Assembly (NCBI GenBank): GCA_964515335.1
Contig: CAZETS010000021.1
Coordinates: 1-64,000 of the forward strand
DNA from: TMED88 sp964515335
GTDB taxonomy: Bacteria; Myxococcota_A; UBA9160; UBA4427
Length of the DNA stretch: 64,000 nt
Reading direction: 5' to 3'
Shown here: in pieces, positions 1 through 8,153 of the stretch
How positions within the stretch are numbered: the first letter of the stretch is position 1
Layout of the letters: each line of letters opens with the position of its first letter
Notes under the pieces: model-generated
What the model was told of the DNA's origin: nothing
Seen by the model: the letters and a program-made list of their open reading frames with translations, nothing else
Databases searched by the model: none
Position numbers and translations under genes: made by a program

Positions 1-2
1 CA

Positions 3-479
3 CCCGGGGCCTCGGCGACGATCCTCTCGGACGAACACCAGAGCTACCCGAGGGCGTTGCGGCAGCTCCCGGACCGGACCATCCAGCACGAAACGACCTC
101 GTCGAAGGCGAGCCGGACGACGCAGAACCCGCTGTTCCCGGTGAACCTGGCGGATCTGCTGCTGCGCCACAGCAGTGCGAACCACAAGCGGGAGACGATC
201 GCTTTCTCGAAGCGGCGGCAGGGGGCCCTCTACCGGATGGCGATCTTTGCGGTGTGGCGCAACTACGTGAAGTCGACCTCGGAGAACCGGCGGGATGAGC
301 CACCGGGGGTGACGATCGGGGTGATCGGGAAACGGCTCACGGTTCGCAAGGTCCTCAAGACCCGATTGGTTCCCCGGAAGCGGGAGCTCTCGCCCTGGCT
401 CGAGCGGTGCTACTGGGGACGGATCCCGACGAGGCGGCTACCGCGGATCCGGGTCCACGCGGCACGGTTCGCCGTCTAA
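3..479 (+). CDS. C-terminal part of a transposase-like protein (5' end outside the window)
   Basis: The frame is open from the first bases of the window to TAA at 477-479, so the true start lies upstream. A TTG at 57 could be read as a start but is internal to the similarity. The visible part begins with ILSDEHQSYPRAL, which looks like the middle acidic block of a DDE-type transposase. It continues with KRETIAFSKRRQ and AIFAVWRNYVKS, a basic helical tail like those of insertion-sequence transposases. This is family resemblance by eye and I cannot name the IS family. No terminal inverted repeat was recognised in the short stretch before the next gene, so the element may be cut or decayed. Confidence 0.5.
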   Translation, partial: PGASATILSDEHQSYPRALRQLPDRTIQHETTSSKASRTTQNPLFPVNLADLLLRHSSANHKRETIAFSKRRQGALYRMAIFAVWRNYVKSTSENRRDEPPGVTIGVIGKRLTVRKVLKTRLVPRKRELSPWLERCYWGRIPTRRLPRIRVHAARFAV

Positions 480-528
480 GCGCCGAAACCCACCGCGAAT
501 CGACAACTTCGAGTCTTCTTGGGCCCAA

Positions 529-566
529 TCTTCGAGCCACCTCCGAGTCTTCGAGCCGCCTCTCAG
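529..566. repeat. 19-bp tandem duplication over the end of the monooxygenase gene
   Basis: Two adjacent copies (529-547 and 548-566) share the core TCTTCGAGCC-CCTC and match at about 16 of 19 positions. The second copy covers the stop codon of the minus-strand monooxygenase gene. It may be a replication-slippage product; no function is evident. Confidence 0.5.
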
Positions 567-1606
567 AGCATCTCCTCGGCGAGCAGCTCGAGCGCCTCGA
601 CCTGATTGGTCTGCACCATCATGGTCTCGACGTGCCGCTTCTGGCCGGCCTCCTTCCAGGCCTGCAACCGATCGCGGATGCGCTCCTTCGGACCGACCAG
701 GTGCACGGCGTCGACCAACTCGTCCGGCACCGCCGCCATCGCCTCGGCCTTCTTTCCGTCGAGGAAGAGGTCCTGGATCTTGACCGCGGCCTCCTCGTAG
801 CCGAGGCGCTTGGCGAGGTCGTTGTAGAAGTTCTTGTTGCGCGCCCCCATGCCGCCGATGTAGAGCGCGAGTCCGCCCTTGACCGGCATGCGGGCGTTCT
901 CGATGTCGTCGCTCACGATCACCGACACTCCCGGCACGATCGCAAAGCTCTCCAGGCTCTTCGGACCCGCCGCCTTCGCGAATCCCTCCTCGATGTGCGG
1001 CAGGTAGGTCTCGGTCACCTTCTCCGGATCGAGCATCATCGGGAAGACGCCGTCCGCCACCTCGCCCGCACAGCGCAAGCCGTTCGGGCTGATCGAGGCC
1101 GTGTAGATCGGGATGTCGGGATTGCCGTGGAGGATGCTCTTGAGCGGCTTGCCGAGCCCCGTCGCGCCCTCGGCGCGGGTCGGGATGTCGTAGAGCTCGC
1201 CGTGGAACTCGAGCGGCTTCTCGCGGGCGAAGATCTGGCGCAGGATCTGGATGTACTCGCGCGTGCGCGTGAGCGGCTTGCCGTAGGGCAGGCCGTGCCA
1301 GCCCTCGACGACCTGCGGACCCGAGGGCCCGAGCCCGAGGATGAAGCGGCCGCCCGAGAGGTGGTCGAGCGTCATCGCCGTCATTGCCGCCATGGCGGGT
1401 GTGCGCGCGGGCATCTGCATGATGGCGGTGCCGACCTGGAGCGTCGTGGTGTGTGCCAGCACCCAGGTGGCGGTCGTCGCCGCGTCGTTGCCGTACGCCT
1501 CGGCGGTCCACGCCGAGGAAAAGCCGAGCTCCTCTGCGCGCCGAATGAGGTCGATGTCTATTCGCGCCTTCGCCCCGAAGGCAGCCGCGCCGATTCCGAG
1601 CTTCAT
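563..1606 (-). CDS. LLM-class (luciferase-like) flavin/F420-dependent oxidoreductase
   Basis: This 347-residue protein has the N-terminus MKLGIGAAAFG and the segment GFSSAWTAEAYGND, typical of the first strands of the bacterial luciferase-like TIM barrel. A later block, GGRFILGLGPSGPQVVEGW, is the family's central signature. Relatives use reduced FMN or F420; which applies here cannot be told. The ATG at 1606 is preceded by GGAGACAGGAACC, a good ribosome-binding site, so the longer open frame upstream is not used. It is the most downstream gene of a minus-strand run with the Rieske protein and the SDR, suggesting an oxidative pathway for small organic or lipid substrates (inference). A second family member lies at 38175-39035. 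Confidence 0.85.
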   Translation of the reverse strand: MKLGIGAAAFGAKARIDIDLIRRAEELGFSSAWTAEAYGNDAATTATWVLAHTTTLQVGTAIMQMPARTPAMAAMTAMTLDHLSGGRFILGLGPSGPQVVEGWHGLPYGKPLTRTREYIQILRQIFAREKPLEFHGELYDIPTRAEGATGLGKPLKSILHGNPDIPIYTASISPNGLRCAGEVADGVFPMMLDPEKVTETYLPHIEEGFAKAAGPKSLESFAIVPGVSVIVSDDIENARMPVKGGLALYIGGMGARNKNFYNDLAKRLGYEEAAVKIQDLFLDGKKAEAMAAVPDELVDAVHLVGPKERIRDRLQAWKEAGQKRHVETMMVQTNQVEALELLAEEML

Positions 1607-1730
1607 GGTTCCTGTCTCCTCGCTGGGGTCACTGAGGGTGTCGGGCGAGCGGCGTCCCGTCCGCCGCGCCGATGTCGGCCCGCGAGGATGGCACATCGCC
1701 AGGCACGGCGCGGGCGCGCCGCGCCTCGGG

Positions 1731-2084
1731 TCAGGGGCCCGCCAGCCGAACGCTGCCCGCTTCGACGACGACTGCAACCGGCGTCAGCGCGTCGCCCGCG
1801 CAGGGACCGGCGACGCAGACGCCGTCCTCCAGGCGGAACAGCGCGCCGTGGGTGGCACAGATGAGGTGCTCGCCCGCAGCGTCGAGGAAGCGGTCGGGCC
1901 GCCAGTCGAGCGGCGTGCCGCGGTGCGGGCAGCGGTTGCGGTAGACGTGGACGACCTCGCCCCGGCGCACCACGATCACGCCGATGCGGCCGGCGCCCCC
2001 GCCGGCGTCGACCTCGAAGCCGAGCGCGTCACCGTCCGGCACGTCGCCGACGCGGCAGATCGCGCCTCGTGCGGGCCCGTCCAA
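1731..2084 (-). CDS. Small Rieske-type [2Fe-2S] protein
   Basis: About 117 residues containing the two Rieske ligand boxes C-P-H (in NRCPHRGTPLDW) and C-A-T-H (in ICATHGALF). This is the size of a stand-alone ferredoxin component or of a NirD-like domain. No catalytic oxygenase domain is attached. It begins immediately after the upstream SDR. The best start is TTG at 2084; a CTG at 2096 overlapping the SDR stop is the alternative, and there is no in-frame ATG or GTG close by. The tight spacing implies translational coupling with the SDR. It is probably an electron carrier for a neighbouring oxidoreductase or a distant oxygenase. Confidence 0.75.
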   Translation of the reverse strand: MDGPARGAICRVGDVPDGDALGFEVDAGGGAGRIGVIVVRRGEVVHVYRNRCPHRGTPLDWRPDRFLDAAGEHLICATHGALFRLEDGVCVAGPCAGDALTPVAVVVEAGSVRLAGP

Positions 2085-2092
2085 CGAGGCGC

Positions 2093-2947
2093 TCAGTCCT
2101 GCCCGGGCGCTTCGCCCTGCATCACGGCCGCGCCGTACATCGGCTCGATGAAGGGGCTGAAGTCGGGGCCGCGCCGGAGGTGGTGGCCGCCGTCCACGTT
2201 GATCGCGGTGCCGGTGATCCAGCGCGACTCGGGACCGATCAGGAAGCGCGCCAGGGCGCCCACGTCGTCGGGCTGGCCGACGTCCTGCATCGGGGTGTTC
2301 TCGATGTAGCTCGCATAGGTGGCGCTGTCGCGCGGCACGCCCTCCATGATCTCGGTGGCAATGAAGCCCGGGCGGATCGAGTTGAAGCGCACCTGCCGCG
2401 CCCCGAACTCGTCCGCGCAGTTCTTCATCATCTCCTCGATGCCCGCCTTGGCGACGCAGTAGGCGCCGAAGCTGGGATGCGTGAGGTGGCCCGCGATCGA
2501 GGACATGCCGACGAACGAGCCGCCGCCCGCGGCCACCATGTGGGGCACGGTGTGCTTCACGCAGAGCATCGTGCCGAGCACGTTCAGGTGCAGGACGCGG
2601 AGGAACTCGCTCGTGTCCTGAACGTGATACGGCCCCATGCCGCCCCCGCCACCGGCATTGGCCACACAGCCGTCCAGCCGCCCGGTGGGCTCGAGGGCCG
2701 CCGCGACCGCCGCCTTCACGCTCTCCTCGTCGACCACGTCTGCGACGACCAGCTGCACGCTGCCACCGGCCCCCGCCGCCGCGCGGATCTTCTCGGCCGA
2801 CGCTTCGAGAACTTCCCGACGACGGCCGCAGATCGTCACCGCGGCGCCGTCCGCCGCCAACGCCCTCGCGCAGGCGGCGCCGATTCCGGTGCCGCCGCCG
2901 GTCACCAGGACCGCGCTCCCCTCCAGACCGCCCGCCGGTCGCGGCAT
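2093..2947 (-). CDS. Short-chain dehydrogenase/reductase (SDR)
   Basis: A 284-residue classical SDR. Residues near 15-25 form the cofactor motif TGGGTGIG, followed by the VANAGGG turn, the catalytic Ser in GMSSIAGH and the YCVAK (Y-x-x-x-K) motif. The C-terminus carries the usual INVDGG strand. ATG at 2947 is preceded by GGGGAGGGTG about 8 bases upstream. The longer open frame reaching past 3900 lies antisense to nothing useful and is rejected. It is probably co-transcribed with the downstream Rieske and LLM genes. The substrate is unknown. Confidence 0.87.
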   Translation of the reverse strand: MPRPAGGLEGSAVLVTGGGTGIGAACARALAADGAAVTICGRRREVLEASAEKIRAAAGAGGSVQLVVADVVDEESVKAAVAAALEPTGRLDGCVANAGGGGGMGPYHVQDTSEFLRVLHLNVLGTMLCVKHTVPHMVAAGGGSFVGMSSIAGHLTHPSFGAYCVAKAGIEEMMKNCADEFGARQVRFNSIRPGFIATEIMEGVPRDSATYASYIENTPMQDVGQPDDVGALARFLIGPESRWITGTAINVDGGHHLRRGPDFSPFIEPMYGAAVMQGEAPGQD

Positions 2948-3066
2948 CCGAACACCCTCCCCTCGCCTGGGCACCTCGCCCGGGCCTTTCGCGTGCGCCC
3001 GGCTCCTCCGAGCGAGCGGCGAGATTAGCAGCGGGCCGATCGACCGAGACCGGCCAGGGGGCGCGG

Positions 3067-3882
3067 CTAGCCGGTCGACGGCGCGTCCGGCGCGTCGGAC
3101 CGAGCGGGAATCCGCTGCGACACGAAGTCGGCCACCCGCTGCGACAGCGCCTCGCCGTCGTAGTCGACGGGCACCACGTGACCGGAACGCTCGAGCACGA
3201 GCACCTCGCGATCGGTCGAGCCGATCGCCGAGCAGATGCGCTCGGCATCCGCCGGGTCGGCGGTGCGGTCGTGGGCGCCGTGGGCGATCAGTGCGGGCGC
3301 CGAGATGTCGGGCAGCCACCCGCGCACGTGTGACTGCAGACGCAGCAGCTCGTGGACGCTGCGCAGCGGCATCTCGCGGTAGCCGGGATGCCGGGCACGA
3401 GCAGCGGCGTCCCGGATGTCCGAGCCCTCGCGCTTGGGCAGCATCGGCATGAGGTACTTGACGATGGGCACCAGCAACGGGATCGGCTGCGCGAGCCGCA
3501 GCGGCGTGCCCACGGCCACCACGCCGGCGACCCGCTCGCTGGCCGCCACGCTCAGCGCCAGCAGACCGCCTAGGGAGAGGCCGACCACGAAGACGTGATC
3601 GTAGTCGGCGGCGAGCCGCGCGTAGGCGTGGCGGGCGGACGTCAGCCAGTCTTCGTAGCGGGTGCGCGACAAAGCCTCCGCGCTCGAGTTGTGACCGGGC
3701 AGCAGCACACCGACGGCGCGCACACCGGTCCGCGACAGCGCCTCGGCGAGGGGCCGCACCTCGTAGGGCGTGCCCGTCAGACCGTGGATGCAGAGCGCGG
3801 CGACGCCGTCGACCGGGCGACCGGGCTGCAGGTCGAAGGGCGAGGCATCGACACCGGCCGGGGCCGCGGTGGCGTTCGTCAT
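3067..3882 (-). CDS. Alpha/beta hydrolase, carboxylesterase/monoacylglycerol-lipase type
   Basis: 271 residues. The oxyanion motif HGLTGTPYEVRPLA is followed by the nucleophile elbow GLSLGG with Ser103, an acid in HGAHDRTAD and a C-terminal SGHVVPVD histidine. This gives a complete triad and resembles Est30-type carboxylesterases. Its ATG overlaps the larC stop by four bases (ATGA, 3879-3882), so it is translationally coupled to larC. That is an unexpected partner for a nickel-cofactor gene: either chance operon packing or a hydrolase acting in the same physiology. There is no signal peptide, so it is cytoplasmic. Confidence 0.82.
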   Translation of the reverse strand: MTNATAAPAGVDASPFDLQPGRPVDGVAALCIHGLTGTPYEVRPLAEALSRTGVRAVGVLLPGHNSSAEALSRTRYEDWLTSARHAYARLAADYDHVFVVGLSLGGLLALSVAASERVAGVVAVGTPLRLAQPIPLLVPIVKYLMPMLPKREGSDIRDAAARARHPGYREMPLRSVHELLRLQSHVRGWLPDISAPALIAHGAHDRTADPADAERICSAIGSTDREVLVLERSGHVVPVDYDGEALSQRVADFVSQRIPARSDAPDAPSTG

Positions 3883-5186
3883 GCGAGTAGACTCCGCGCC
3901 GCTGCTTCCGCGTCGCGCACGACGTCGCGCAGGGCAACTCCGGCCCGCCGGGCTGCCTTCTTGCAATCGTCGTACTCGGCCGAGGCCTGGAGGCCTCCGT
4001 CGAGGTCGCGCACCAGCTTGACACGAACGCGTCCGTGGGGCGTCTCGACGCGACGCACCTCGCGCTCGAGGATCAGCCGCTCGTGGTCGTGGACACGCAC
4101 GCCGATCGCCGTCGACTCGGCGAAAAGCAGCCTCGCCAGGCAGTCGCGGTCGGACGGCCGGGCGAGCACCCGCACCAGGAAGCCCGGCCGGTTCTTCTTC
4201 ATCTGGATGTGCGAGAGCGAGACGTCGAGGGCGCCCGCCTCGAAGAGACGCTCCATCAGGAAGTCGAAGTGTTCGGGCACGAGGTCGTCGAGGTTCGTCT
4301 CGATCACGCTGATGCGGTCGCGCTGCGGCCCGTCCGGGAGGCGGCCGAGGACGGCGCGCAGCACGTTCGGCATCGGCCCGGGCCGATCGTTGCCGGCGCC
4401 GATCCCGACGCGCTCCACCGTCATCGCCGGCAGCGTGGTGAACTCGTCGACCACCACACGCAGGATGGCGGCGCCGGTCGGGGTAACCGTCTCCCAGGCG
4501 ACGTGGGCGGGCACGGTGGGCAGACCGCGCAGCAGCTCCAGCGTGGCTGGCGCCGGCAGCGGGAGGCGGCCGTGCGCGGTGTCGACCGTGCCGTGGCCCA
4601 GCGCCACCGGCGTGGCGGTCACGCGGTCGATACCGAGGCGGTCGAGCCCGATCGCGGCGGTCGCCACGTCGACGATCGCGTCGACGGCGCCGACCTCGTG
4701 GAAGTGCACGGCCTCGAGCCCCACGCCGTGCACCTTCGCCTCGGCCTCACCGAGCGCCGTGAAGATCGCGAGGGCGCGATCGCGCACCGGGGCGCGCAGC
4801 TTCGATCGCTCGAGCAAGCGCGCGATCTCCGTGTAGCTGCGCGTGTGCGACTGATCGTGACCTGCACCGTGTGGGCCATGGTCGTGGGTGTGGGCGTGGG
4901 CGTGGGTGTGGGTGTGGCCGTGGGAATGGGCGTGGGAGCGCGCGTGGCGGAGCGACCCGGGCACACGGACCGAGAAGTAGCGGCCGGCGAGTGCGCCGCG
5001 CTTCACCTTCGAAACGCGAATCGTGTGTTCGACCGCGAGCGCCGACAGGTCCTCGACGAGGTCGCGGCGCCGCAGCCCCAGGTCGAGCAGCGCCGCCGCG
5101 AACATATTGCCCGCAATGCCCGAGAAGGTGTCCAGGTGCAGGACGCGGGCGCCGCCGTCAGAGGCGATTGATGAGCGTCGCGGCAT
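3879..5186 (-). CDS. larC: LarC, nickel insertion protein for the nickel-pincer cofactor
   Basis: 435 residues starting with VLHLDTFSGIAGNMFAAALLDLG, the hallmark of LarC. A histidine-rich metal-binding stretch at about residues 82-108 follows, then the long C-terminal domain with VIETNLDDLVPE and HIQMKKNRPG. LarC is a CTP-dependent cyclometallase that inserts nickel into pyridinium-3,5-bisthiocarboxylic acid mononucleotide. In Lactobacillus plantarum the gene is read through a frameshift; here it is one continuous frame. The ATG at 5186 lies 29 bases inside larB, and no later ATG or GTG precedes the conserved block. LarE, the sulfur transferase, is not in this window. Confidence 0.93.
   Translation of the reverse strand: MPRRSSIASDGGARVLHLDTFSGIAGNMFAAALLDLGLRRRDLVEDLSALAVEHTIRVSKVKRGALAGRYFSVRVPGSLRHARSHAHSHGHTHTHAHAHTHDHGPHGAGHDQSHTRSYTEIARLLERSKLRAPVRDRALAIFTALGEAEAKVHGVGLEAVHFHEVGAVDAIVDVATAAIGLDRLGIDRVTATPVALGHGTVDTAHGRLPLPAPATLELLRGLPTVPAHVAWETVTPTGAAILRVVVDEFTTLPAMTVERVGIGAGNDRPGPMPNVLRAVLGRLPDGPQRDRISVIETNLDDLVPEHFDFLMERLFEAGALDVSLSHIQMKKNRPGFLVRVLARPSDRDCLARLLFAESTAIGVRVHDHERLILEREVRRVETPHGRVRVKLVRDLDGGLQASAEYDDCKKAARRAGVALRDVVRDAEAAARSLLA
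4884..4937. repeat. Hexanucleotide-like low-complexity tract encoding the LarC His-rich region
   Basis: Imperfect repeats of GTGGGC/GTGGGT on the plus strand encode alternating His-Thr/His-Ala on the minus strand. The repeat lies inside the LarC metal-binding segment and could vary in length between strains. Confidence 0.7.
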
Positions 5187-5907
5187 GGGCGGCTCCGAAG
5201 CCGTTGTCGATATTGACCACCGTGACGTTCGACGCGCAGCTGGTCAGCATGCCGAGCAGCGCCGCCAGGCCGCCGAGGGACGCCCCGTAGCCGACGCTCG
5301 TCGGCACCGCGATCACGGGCTTGTCGACCATGCCCGCCACCACCGACGGCAGCGCCCCTTCCATGCCCGCGACGACGATCAGCACCCGCGCCTCGCGCAG
5401 CACGTCCAGCGAGGCGAGCAGCCGGTGGATGCCCGCGACGCCCACGTCACGCAGCACCTCGACGCGGTTGCCGAAACGCTCGGCCACCAGCGCCGCCTCC
5501 GTGGCGACGGGCAGGTCGGCGGTGCCCGCGCACACCACGGCGATGGTCCCCTTGCCGACGATCTCGACTTCGGCGCGACCATAGTGGAGGACCCGCGACA
5601 GCTCGTCGTAGCGGCCGTTGGGAACCCGAGATCGGACGTCGGCGGCTACCTCGGCGTCGACTCGCGTCACCAGCACGTCCTGACCGACTTCGCGCAACAC
5701 CTTCACGATCTCGACGATCTGCCCCGCCGACTTGCCCTGGCCGAAAACGACCTCCGGAATACCCTGGCGGAGCGCGCGGTGCGTATCGACCCGCGCCTGC
5801 CCGGTGTCGACGAACGGCAGCCGTGCCAGCTCCTTGACGGCCGCGTCGACGCCGACGTCGCCCTGGGCCACGCCCTCGAGCAGGTCACGAATCTGGTCAT
5901 CGGTCAT
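5158..5907 (-). CDS. larB: LarB, nicotinate dinucleotide carboxylase for the nickel-pincer cofactor
   Basis: 249 residues from ATG at 5907 (MTDDQIRDLLEGVAQGDV). The C-terminal half is PurE-like: VCAGTADLPVATEAA, VVAGMEGALPSVVAGMVDKPVIAVPTS cut across its conserved Gly-rich loops, and a final LASCA-type segment LTSCASNVTVVNIDNGFGA. LarB carboxylates and hydrolyses nicotinic acid adenine dinucleotide to make the bis-carboxylate precursor. It overlaps larC and forms the head of the larB-larC-hydrolase operon. No promoter stands out in the 242 bases shared with the divergent protease gene. The client enzyme (a LarA-type racemase or epimerase) is not in the window. Confidence 0.92.
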   Translation of the reverse strand: MTDDQIRDLLEGVAQGDVGVDAAVKELARLPFVDTGQARVDTHRALRQGIPEVVFGQGKSAGQIVEIVKVLREVGQDVLVTRVDAEVAADVRSRVPNGRYDELSRVLHYGRAEVEIVGKGTIAVVCAGTADLPVATEAALVAERFGNRVEVLRDVGVAGIHRLLASLDVLREARVLIVVAGMEGALPSVVAGMVDKPVIAVPTSVGYGASLGGLAALLGMLTSCASNVTVVNIDNGFGAAHAATLINRL

Positions 5908-6149
5908 GGATTCGTCGCATCCGCAGGCGCCGGCGGGTGGAAGACGACCGCGCCCTGGCCGCGCCTTCCCCATCGCTCGAATTGACTTTCGACTCTATCA
6001 GAGCGGTTGCGCATTTGCCCCGCCGGATCGGGGACGCGGCGGCCTCAGCTGCCGGCGCATGCACCGGCAACACGGCGCGACCGGCTCCCTGCCCGCCGAA
6101 TCGACGCCGCGATCGCGTAGGATGGAAGACAGAGTTGTGATGGAGCCCC

Positions 6150-7622
6150 ATGCGAGTCGCGCGTTTCCGCTTCCAGGCCATCCTCGCAGCGCTGGCCGGC
6201 GCAACGCTGACGGTTCCGATCAGCGCGCCCGCCGCCGACGCGAAGGCGCCGTCGAACGAACGCGTCGCGCCCGAGGTCGAGCAGGCCGTCGCGGGCGGGG
6301 CGCGCACGCGCGTCTTCGTGACCTTCGACATGCCCGTCCCCAAGGCGCCGCTCGGGGGCGCCCAGCCTGGCGACCCGCAGACGAAGGCGCGCATCGCGGC
6401 CACGCGGGCGCGCGTACTCGCGCAGGCGCCCGCCTCGCAGATCGAGGTGGTTCACGCGTTCGACCACGTGAGCGGTATCGCCGCGATCGTCGACGCCGCG
6501 GGCCTCGCGCGGCTGGCCGCCGACCCGGACGTGGTCCGCATCGAGCCCGATCCGGGCGGCCGGGGCCTGCTCGCCGAGGCCGTCGCCCTGACGCGGATCG
6601 ACGTCGCCCAGGGCCTGGGACTGAGCGGCAACGGCGTAACGGTGGCGGTGCTCGACAGCGGCTACGACAGCGACCACCCGGATCTGGCGGACGACCTGGT
6701 CGGCGAGGCCTGCTTCTGCAGCGGAGGCTGCTGCCCGAGCGGCGCGGACACCCAGCAGGGCCCGGGCAGCGCCGAGGACGACAACGGTCACGGCACCAAC
6801 GTGTCGGGCATCATCACGGGCGCGGGCCTGGTGGCGCCGGCCGGCGGCGCGCCCGACGTGGACGTGGTGGCCGTCAAGGTGCTCGACGAAAACAGCCGCT
6901 TCTGCTGCACGAGCGACATCGTGGCGGGCCTCGACTGGCTGATCTCGAATCGGCCGGACGTCGACATCGTCAACCTGAGCCTCGGCACGGACCTGCTCTA
7001 CAGCGGCGACTGCGACGCCAGCGAGGGGGTTCGCGGGGCCCTCACCAGCGCGATCGACACCCTCGACGCGATGGGTGTCGCGGTCTTCGCGGGGGCGGGC
7101 AACGACGGCTCGGAGACCCAGATGCCGGCGCCCGCCTGCGTGGCCAACGCGATCTCGGTCGGTGCGGTCTGGGACTCCGATCAGGGCATGGCGACCGGCG
7201 TCGGCTGCCAGGAGACGAGCACCGCGGCCGATCAGGTCACCTGCTTCAGCAACCGCAACGCGAGCACCGATCTCTTCGCGCCCGGCGCGCGCACGACGGC
7301 GGCGGGCATGGGCGGCGGCGCGACCACCTTCACCGGCACCTCCCAGGCCACGGCGCTGGCCGCCGCCTGCGCGGCGCTGATCTTCGAGGCCGATCCGGCG
7401 CTGATGCCGGCGGACGTCGAGGCCTTGATGGAGATGTCGCCGAAGCGGGTCGGCGTCCGCCCGGACGGCCTCGACCATCCCCGCCTCGACTGCGCGCACG
7501 CCATCGCGGTGCCCGAGCCCGGCGCCGCCGCCAGCGGTCTCGCGGCGCTCGCCACCGTGGCCGCGATCGCCCTGGCTCGCGTTCGCGGCGCCTCGCCTAC
7601 TCGTCGACCGCCGGCAGCATGA
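6150..7622 (+). CDS. Secreted subtilisin-family (S8) serine protease with PEP-CTERM tail
   Basis: 490 residues. Signal peptide (about 1-30), an inhibitor-I9-like propeptide (about 50-135, ending VVRIEPD), then the catalytic domain with Asp169 (VAVLDSGYDSDHPD), His214 (DNGHGTNVSG) and Ser398 (FTGTSQATALAAA). Cys-rich inserts CFCSGGCCPSG and FCCTSD suggest disulfides. The C-terminus is VPEPG at 454-458, a hydrophobic helix and an Arg-rich end, which is a PEP-CTERM sorting signal. This implies an exosortase elsewhere in the genome and surface or matrix attachment. It overlaps the convergent cheC gene by 26 bases at the 3' end. Confidence 0.9.
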   Translation: MRVARFRFQAILAALAGATLTVPISAPAADAKAPSNERVAPEVEQAVAGGARTRVFVTFDMPVPKAPLGGAQPGDPQTKARIAATRARVLAQAPASQIEVVHAFDHVSGIAAIVDAAGLARLAADPDVVRIEPDPGGRGLLAEAVALTRIDVAQGLGLSGNGVTVAVLDSGYDSDHPDLADDLVGEACFCSGGCCPSGADTQQGPGSAEDDNGHGTNVSGIITGAGLVAPAGGAPDVDVVAVKVLDENSRFCCTSDIVAGLDWLISNRPDVDIVNLSLGTDLLYSGDCDASEGVRGALTSAIDTLDAMGVAVFAGAGNDGSETQMPAPACVANAISVGAVWDSDQGMATGVGCQETSTAADQVTCFSNRNASTDLFAPGARTTAAGMGGGATTFTGTSQATALAAACAALIFEADPALMPADVEALMEMSPKRVGVRPDGLDHPRLDCAHAIAVPEPGAAASGLAALATVAAIALARVRGASPTRRPPAA

Positions 7623-8139
7623 CGAGCAGGCCGCTCAGCTCGCCCGATTCGTCCGAGAGCCGCGACTCGATGCGGACCGGATGGCGATCGCCGCGCAGCG
7701 CGACGAACCCGTCGAGCTGACGCTCGGCCTGGTTCATCGCCAGGGTCGGGATCGACGGCAGCAGGCGCTCGCCCACCGTGTCGGCGATCGCCGAGGCGAC
7801 GTGCGAGGCCATGATGTTTCCGATCTCCATCAGGGCCGACTCGATCACGTGCGGCGCCAGCTCGCCCTCGGTGATGCCGACCACGCGGCGAACGACCGCC
7901 TCGCTCGCGGCTTCGTGAAAGAGGATGCCGACGATCGCGTCCAGGCAGCCATCGAGCTCGAAGAACACGCCGGTCGACCAGCCCGCCTCGCCGGCGGCGA
8001 GCCGGCGGCGGCTGCGCTCGAACGCCTTGGGGGGGGCCGTCCAGATCGTGCAGCCGGTCAGCAACGAGAATGCGGACGCGGCGTGCCCGGCTCCGATGTT
8101 GACCAGCTCCGATACGCGATCGAGCTCGGCTTCGTTCAT
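7597..8139 (-). CDS. cheC: CheC-family CheY-P phosphatase
   Basis: 180 residues with two pseudo-symmetric active-site helices: SELVNIGAGHAASAFS near the start and ESALMEIGNIMASHVASA in the middle. Each has the E-x-x-N pattern of CheC/CheX/FliY phosphatases. It is the last gene of the chemotaxis operon, 14 bases after cheA. CheC dephosphorylates CheY-P and ends the signal. There is no receptor deamidase CheD next to it, although CheC and CheD often pair. Confidence 0.82.
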   Translation of the reverse strand: MNEAELDRVSELVNIGAGHAASAFSLLTGCTIWTAPPKAFERSRRRLAAGEAGWSTGVFFELDGCLDAIVGILFHEAASEAVVRRVVGITEGELAPHVIESALMEIGNIMASHVASAIADTVGERLLPSIPTLAMNQAERQLDGFVALRGDRHPVRIESRLSDESGELSGLLVMLPAVDE

Positions 8140-8153
8140 GGTCGCGATTCCGC

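Noticed and set aside
438..1511. Long open frames opposite real genes (for example 407-1864 plus, 5732-7720 plus, 51617-55048 plus)
   Set aside because: High third-position GC removes stop codons in shadow frames. Their translations are Arg/Ala/His-rich and unlike any family, while the opposite strand has clear motifs.
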